Assembly: GCA_013122435.1 (NCBI GenBank)
Contig: WYDT01000018.1
Location: forward strand, 62,001-126,000
Direction: 5' to 3'
DNA: 64,000 nt
DNA from: Chloroflexi bacterium AL-N1
GTDB lineage: Bacteria > Chloroflexota > Chloroflexia > Chloroflexales > Roseiflexaceae
The position numbers were made by a program, and so were the translations under genes. Within the stretch, counting starts at the first letter, position 1; every line of letters starts with the position of its first letter. The notes below the pieces were generated by a model that saw nothing but the letters and a program-made list of their open reading frames with translations, did not search any database and had not been told where the DNA came from. This document shows, piece after piece, positions 58,507-64,000 of the stretch.

Positions 58507-59960
58507 GAAGTGCTCCTTGAGTTCTGGCAGGCCCATCAGCGGCAGACCACTGATCTGCGGAAAGATCACGACCTTGCCGGGATAATGTCCTTCCATCAGC
58601 GCATGCAAGTCATCCTGCGCGGCTTCGATACCGCCCCACAGGTTCCACCGAGCGGTTCGGTGACAGCTCGCCAGCGACAGTTTTCTGGATGACAAGCTGC
58701 TGGTCGCTCAGGCGCGAGCCAGAGGTGCCGGTGAACTATGCATTATGTAGATACACGTCGCTGACCTTCAGCGGCGCGTAGGTGCCGTTCGGCACACCTG
58801 CAAACAACACCAACATGCCGTCAGCGTGCCATCACCAACCCGGCCTCAGCCATAAGCGCCGCCGATGGCACGCTGACGATCACGTCGTCCGCACCATCAC
58901 CATCGGTTTCACACATCACCACCTCACACGACGAGTTGTCCGGATGCGAGGTGAGGTATTGACGATCACCAGGCGTTTGCCATGCTCCTTAGCCAGTGTG
59001 GCAAACATATGACCAAGCGTCACTAGCCGCTCGTCATTGACATCAGTGGCGCGGCTCGTCATCCAGCGGTGTCTGACCAACCAGGTTGAAGGTGCCGCGC
59101 CGGGCAATCAGCTTCGCGGCCACGCTAACCATCTCAGCCGAGCGCGGGTCGAGCACCACAATGTCGTCGAAGCCGCGCCCGCCAGTCAGGTCATCCTTCA
59201 GCGCGGCGTAGTCAGCCAGGCTCAGTCCATCATGCGTCTCGATCGTCGCATTCGATTCACGCCCGATCAGCGCGCGCAGGTGCGTCGGCACATCGGTCAG
59301 AATAATCGTCGCCGATACATCCAGGAACTGTGAGAACGCATATTCGGTTGGGTCGCCCGACTGCCCGACGATCCACATTGTGCCACCTGCTTGCGGTATC
59401 AGGCGGCGACGCTGCGTATATGCGCCTTCGACGCAAGCCCACGGCTCGGTGAGCGCTGTCTCGGCATAGCCGAGCCCTTCTTCCACCGTCAATACATACG
59501 AGCCATCGTCGGCGTTCAACACCTCCGGCCCGATCAGATGAAACTGGATCAACCCACCGGGGATAGTGTAGCCGTAAGCCGTACTTTTGCCGTTCTGATA
59601 AATATCTGGCTGCATCGCCAGGCGCTGTCCGGGGGCATACGTTCCGCGTAGGTTCTGGCCAACCCGCAGTACCGTCAGCGCGGCCTCGTGGCCCAGGCGC
59701 GTCGGCTCGGTAGACAGATCGCGGTTGTACAATTTGGGATGCTTGCTGCCCTGCTGGATCCGCTTGACATCAGAAAAGCACATGCCGACAGCGTCGACCC
59801 GTACCAACAATTGGTCGTCAGATGGATCAGGTATCGGCTCACGCTCAGCATGGCCGTCACGTCCAACACTTTCCACACCTGAACCGTACCTGTTCCAGGT
59901 AAGTGTCTCATCAGCGATCGGTGTGTCCGGCGACTGATAGCGTTCAAAGGAGTTTGTCAT
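58474..59960 (-). pseudogene. Decayed zinc-dependent polyol/sorbose-type dehydrogenase
   Basis: The N-terminal about 305 residues are open from ATG 59960 and resemble medium-chain zinc dehydrogenases of the sorbitol or L-sorbose-1-phosphate reductase type: VRVDAVGMCFSDVKR (zinc Cys), LGHEAALTVLRVGQ and GYAETALTEPWACVEGAY. After about 59043 the protein continues in other frames (LVTLGHMFATLAKEHGKRL, then VIVSVPSAALM, then LFAGVPNGTYAPLKVSDVYLH). It is interrupted by an amber codon at 58736-58738 where HNA is followed by FTGTSGS, and ends with PGKVVIFPQISGLPLMGLPEL. At least two frameshifts and one nonsense codon make it inactive. It adjoins the HPr-EI remnant and was probably part of a sugar-alcohol PTS operon. 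Confidence 0.75.
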
Positions 59961-62020
59961 TCTTCCATTTCTCCTGCGCGCACCTCGGCAGCCGTGGCGC
60001 ATGCAAGTGCTTGGCTAGCACGCTCCTGGCACTGCGCGAGGCTCAGCGCACGTATTTGAGCTTTTACAATTGGGATGGTGGGAACGCTGATACTTAGTTC
60101 ATCAACACCGAGCCCCACCAGGATTGGCACGGCGATTGCGTCGGCTCCCAGATCACCGCAGATGCCAACCCACTTGCCAGCGGCATGTGCAACCTGAACG
60201 GTGCTGGCTATCAGCCGCAGCACCGCAGGATGCAGGCCATCGGCATGGGTAGCTAGAGTCGGATGCATGCGATCCATCGCCAGTGTGTATTGGGTAAGAT
60301 CATTCGTGCCAATTGAGAAGAAATCGACCTCGGGTGCCAGCACATCGGCCATCAGTGCGGCTGAAGGCACCTCGACCATGATGCCAATTTCCACAGCGGG
60401 CGCGCCCAATTCGGCTCGCACCGCTTCGACGAGCGCCCGTGCCGCCCGCAACTCACCAAGATCTGCGATCATCGGGAACATAATCCGCAGCTTCCCAAAC
60501 GACGACCCCGCATAATTGCGCGCAACTGATCGCGAAAGAGTTGGGATGGGCCAGGCATAGCCGAACGCCGCGCTCGCCCAGGAATGGATTATCCTCGTGT
60601 GGCAGATCAAGATAGTCCACCGTTTTGTCGCCCCCAATATCAAGTGTGCGGACAATCATCGGCTGGCTACCAAATATCTGTGCAACATCGCGATACACCG
60701 CGAACTGTTCATCTTCAGTCGGCGCGGATGTGCGGTCGGGAAACAAGAACTCGGTGTGTAAGAGTCCTACGCCCTCGGCACCACTTTCAACTGCTTGCTG
60801 TGCCTCTTTCACGCCGCCGATATTGGCGACGATCTCGATACGGTGGCCATCAGTGGTGATCGCTGGCTCGCTCGCCGAACGTGCGGCAGCGGCGCGCTGG
60901 TCGTGCTGCTCCTGCTGCGTGGCGCAGGCGCTGGCAAGCATGTCTTCGTTGGGGCTGACCGTCAGCGTGCCAGCATCGCCATCGATGATTACAGGCGTGC
61001 GGCAGCGGCGCGCTGCAAAATACCAGCGCCCGCACTGACCACCGCTGGCAGACCGAGCGCCCGTGCCAGAATAGCAGTGTGGGCATTTGGACCACCCACA
61101 GCCATGCAGAACCCCAGCACGCGTGCTGGATCGAGCGCAACAGTTTCCAAAGGCGTCAGATCATTGGCCACAATAATCACTGGCGTGTCGGGCAGGGTCG
61201 GAGTGCCATCTTCAGCACCGGTCAGCAATCGCAGTACCCGCTGACCCACGTCACGAATATCGGTGGCGCGCTCGGCCAGCAGCGCATCCGACAGATCGGC
61301 CAACTCCGTGGCATGGTCGGACATTGCGCCGTGCCAAGCCTCAGCGGCGCTACGGCCATCGGTGATTGCGGCGCGTACATTGTCTATCAGCGCCGGGTCG
61401 GACAGAATATCGCGATGCACCTGGAAAATTTCTGCCTCGCTGTCATCGGCGCGCTGGGCAACTTCTGTGTGGAGGGTAACAAGTTGCTGGCGAGCAGCTT
61501 CCAGTGCGGTTTGTAAGCGACCGATTTCGTGGTCAAAGCTGACAAAGCGCTCACACACTTCAACCTGAGCGCGTTCAAAGTGAAAGATCGGCCCAATGGC
61601 AATGCCCGGCGCACCAGCGACCCCGCGCATGACATCGCCATCTGCAAAGACGACATTAGCGAGTGGGGTGGTGCGTGTGGGAGGACCAGGCCCTCCCTTC
61701 GCAGGGGCTGCGGTGGACACGTGGTTCCCTTCGTGCGGCCCTTCGCCCAATCCATCGCGTACGGCGGCCACTATCGCCGCGGCCGCCGCTTCCTCATCTT
61801 CGTCGCTCACTTCCACCTGGATCTGCTGACCATGGGTGACACCAAGGGTCAGCACAGAAATCAGGCTTTTAGCATTCACTTATTTCTCACCATGCCGAAT
61901 GTGCATTGCTGATTGGTATTGCTTGGCGAGGTCGACAAAAACGCGTGCTGGGCGGGCATGGAGCCCGGTGGAATTATGAATAACAAGATCAAACTGCTGT
62001 ATAACGCACTTCCTTGTGAC
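59957..62020 (-). pseudogene. Decayed HPr-Enzyme I fusion (PTS phosphotransferase)
   Basis: An HPr domain followed by Enzyme I. HPr carries the phosphorylatable His in GLHARPA (about 61960) and NAKSLISVLTLGV. It is split by TAA at 61880-61882. Enzyme I shows the phospho-His motif GGPNAHTAILAR (about 61070-61110), the C-terminal PEP-binding parts VRTLDIGGDKTVDYL and MVEVPSAALMADVL, and the active-site block FFSIGTNDLTQYTLAMDR (about 60265-60320). Frameshifts lie near 60510-60545 and 60945-60995. All parts are in order, so the gene was once complete. In the intact state it would pass phosphate from PEP to a sugar-specific EII. As read, it cannot make a full-length product. Confidence 0.8.
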
Positions 62021-62184
62021 ATGTCTGGTCGCCGCGACAGCGCACAGATACCTCCGATATCATTCTGCGGGTACGAAAGCGTCTGGCAAAGAGGCGACAT
62101 TCCAAGCTATTCTTGCCTCTGTACCTCGTCGCCTCGCATAGATATACCCCTCATCGCCTCGCGGGATCTTGAAGCTCAGCGACA

Positions 62185-62313
62185 CTAGAACTCGGTTTCG
62201 CTTGTGCGGCTGAGACGCTCAACAAGCAAGGATGCATCGGTCGTATATATCAGTTTTTTCGCTGGCTCAATGATGATGGCTGCCAGCGGCAGCAACCGCA
62301 TTAATCCGAATTT
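62185..62313 (-). pseudogene. Fragment of mannitol-type PTS EIIC (mtlA remnant)
   Basis: A 42-codon minus-strand run reads FGLMRLLPLAAIIIEPAKKL followed by about 20 unrelated residues and a TAG at 62185-62187. The IEPAK block preceded by a hydrophobic helix matches the conserved end of the mannitol permease IIC domain (IPLIAIFIEPAKILFLNN in the E. coli protein, from memory). Everything before and after is missing, so this is a deletion remnant. Its place between an MtlR-like activator and HPr-EI supports a mannitol PTS locus. Confidence 0.5.
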
Positions 62314-62343
62314 TACGTGTTGCGATTCGACAAAACTAAACTA

Positions 62344-63900
62344 TTATGTCATCAAGTGTGTCAGTGCCACGATATCTTCAGGGCGTAGCATGGGATGCAC
62401 CTGAAGAATATCGATATCAACTGTAAGCTCGGCAGGCAGCGTGATCGGGACGGTTGAAACGATGAGGTCGGCATCAGCGATACGTTCGGCACTAAGCTCA
62501 CGCAGCGGCAGCACCTCGAATGCCCCCAGGCGTGGGAAACGCACACACAATCGCACAACCAGAAGCTGGGTTGTCGCCATACCGCTAGGACACACGACCA
62601 GCACACGCCGCGCACGGGGTTGAAGGACACGCAAGATCGCAGCACGCAGCAGCAGTATCAGATCTTCGTGGGCGTCGGATGGCAGTGATAGCTCTGTTGT
62701 CGCTTCGATATCGGATGCCACCAGCGCGACAACGGTACGTTCGGTGGCATAGCGCTCAGTGTGGGTATCGGTTGCGGCGCTGGGTGCGGCCCACAGGCCA
62801 AAGCGTTGGCGCACGCATGCCGGTAAAATATGCGTTTCCAGGCCGTCGCGCAGCAGATGGTCGTGTGCTAGCTCCGGCACACGATACGCTTCGGCGATAC
62901 GCCTGAGCAAGGTATCGATTAACTCGTGAAATGGTGTGTTCGAAGTGAGATCTTCGCGCCGGGATTCGCCGCGCACAGTGGAGGATAGCTGAAGCACCAG
63001 TGTGGCTGTCTCGGTCATACGCACGTCGTTGGGCAACTCAGGCCAGATCTGGCGATGCCACATGCGACTGACCAGGTGGCTTGCGCTTGCACCCAGCGCA
63101 TTGCTGTGGCATCCCACATAGCGAACTGGTTTGCGCTGATACGCTGCCGCTGAATCGCGCAAACTAGGGTGAGTTGTGCCGCCGCCTGACCACCAAGCTC
63201 GATTTCGGCCCGCGTGACGATATCCTGAGCACCAATCACATCCCATGCTTGTAACAGATCATTAATTTGGCTCACCATTGGCAGCAACCCTCCATCCTGA
63301 GCCAGTACGAATCTAGCTCTTGCCTCTGCTGCACTGACATAATTGGCCGTTCGAACAGTATATCACCCCAAAGCAACGCGGCCAGCGCCTGTCGCTTGGC
63401 GATCTCTGCGCCCTCGATCCAACAACCCCGGTGTTGGCGCCGTCGCAGCACAAGATGAAAGCCCTGGAGCCAGGGTTCAATCGCGTCGAGATCTTTCAGG
63501 ATTGTAGCCCGTGCAACCGCAGGACTGTGCTGGAAATTGCTCAGTGTGTATGTATTACTGGCGGCGAGCAGTTGTAAGGCGAGCAATTGCTGGCGCTGGT
63601 GTGGAGTCAGAATTAGTTAAAGACGTGCATACGATTCCAGTTCACTAACTAAGTGCTGGCACCGCTCCGGCGTGCAGACGATCTGCACACCAACGCCAGT
63701 GCTATGGTGCAGGGAGACCTGTCGGCGTGCTAGCCAGGTCTTGATATCACGCAGCCCATACTGAACTTGGTGTGGAGTTAGCTGCAAATGCTCACCAAGT
63801 GCTGTGGTACTGATTGGTGTTTGCAGTGAAACTCGTCAGCCAGCACAACACCCGATCACGCAGAAGCTATCCAAAGCTTCAAGGGTGGGCGTCGAACCAG
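62344..63900 (-). pseudogene. Decayed MtlR/BglG-type PRD activator
   Basis: A PTS-regulated transcription activator in pieces. The N-terminal helix-turn-helix part (LGEHLQLTPHQVQYGLRDIK, about 63750-63810) is followed by a stop in YARL near 63620. Then come a second winged-helix part (63272-63586; VARATILKDLDAIEPWLQGF), a PRD1 part (63015-63287; WDVIGAQDIVTRAEIELGG), and a last frame (62344 to about 63010) with PRD2 and a IIB-like domain (RVLVVCPSGMATTQLL, Cys as phosphorylation site). At least three breaks separate them, and no IIA domain follows. The family senses sugar flux through PTS phosphorylation and activates the operon, here presumably the decayed mannitol genes downstream. From 63900 to 64000 nothing further is identified. 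Confidence 0.7.
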
Positions 63901-64000
63901 CATAGCCCAATCGTTCTTTTTGCCCAGTTGGGCATGTTCATATGGGTAACTACAACTGGTCCCAAAGAGGCACCTTGGGCGATTCCATTGCCATCAAACC

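Noticed and set aside
1-64000. CRISPR array, tRNA or rRNA genes
   Set aside because: No regularly spaced repeats and no recognisable tRNA or rRNA core sequences were seen on reading both strands.

Overview
This window is a large lipopeptide/polyketide assembly-line cluster of about 54 kb (2001-55994), with every cluster gene on the minus strand, set between two belts of decayed genes. No rRNA, tRNA or housekeeping marker fixes the organism. The base composition looks balanced (near 50% GC by eye). The genes resemble the hybrid NRPS/PKS systems of filamentous Chloroflexota (Herpetosiphon-like), cyanobacteria and myxobacteria. A Chloroflexota host is plausible but unproven.

Layout in the direction of transcription (high to low coordinates). 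(1) 48726-55994 is a free-standing NRPS, C-A-T-C-A-T-TE. (2) An AT-rich spacer of about 790 bp follows. (3) A tightly spaced run of genes follows, probably one operon of about 46 kb: FAAL-ACP-C-A-T (42556-47931), three KS-AT-KR-ACP polyketide synthases (37899-42521, 33267-37895 and 27289-33261, the last with an extra degenerate carrier-like domain and a sulfotransferase), a membrane-anchored penicillin-acylase-family Ntn hydrolase (24854-27274), then C-A-T, A-T, C-A-T, A-T, C-A-T-C-A-T and TubC-dock-C-A-T-TE NRPS proteins (24857 down to 3264), and an MFS exporter (2001-3251). Most junctions are 3-34 bp or ATGA overlaps; only the one at 21213-21317 is longer, and it holds an inverted repeat.

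Biosynthetic reading (by-eye binding-pocket residues, inference): a fatty acid is adenylated and loaded by the FAAL, joined to an unusual residue whose A domain lacks the usual Asp235, then passed to malonyl-using PKS modules and on to a side-chain-carboxylate (Glu-like) residue, Ala, Gly, Leu, a basic residue (Lys/beta-Lys-like), Ala and Pro, with release by the last TE. The separate NRPS would add one uncertain residue plus Ala and has its own TE. No epimerase, methyltransferase, dehydratase, enoyl reductase, MbtH protein, PPTase or dedicated regulator is visible.

The line carries several oddities. The first PKS has a KS whose catalytic Cys is Ser and whose frame is cut by an in-frame amber codon. 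The second PKS has a wrecked KR cofactor loop. The third has a sulfotransferase but no TE or DH. Two A-T proteins lack any C domain. An acylase gene sits in the middle of the operon.

Flanks: 1-2000 holds remnants of an alpha/beta hydrolase and other decayed frames. On the right, 56.9-57.8 kb holds a DUF4352-like fragment and an ISL3 transposase tail, and 58.4-63.9 kb holds a decayed mannitol/polyol PTS locus (zinc dehydrogenase, HPr-Enzyme I, EIIC fragment, MtlR-like activator), each with frameshifts or stops. Because the roughly 50 kb of megasynthase genes stay open while the flanks do not, the flank decay is probably biological rather than a sequencing artefact.
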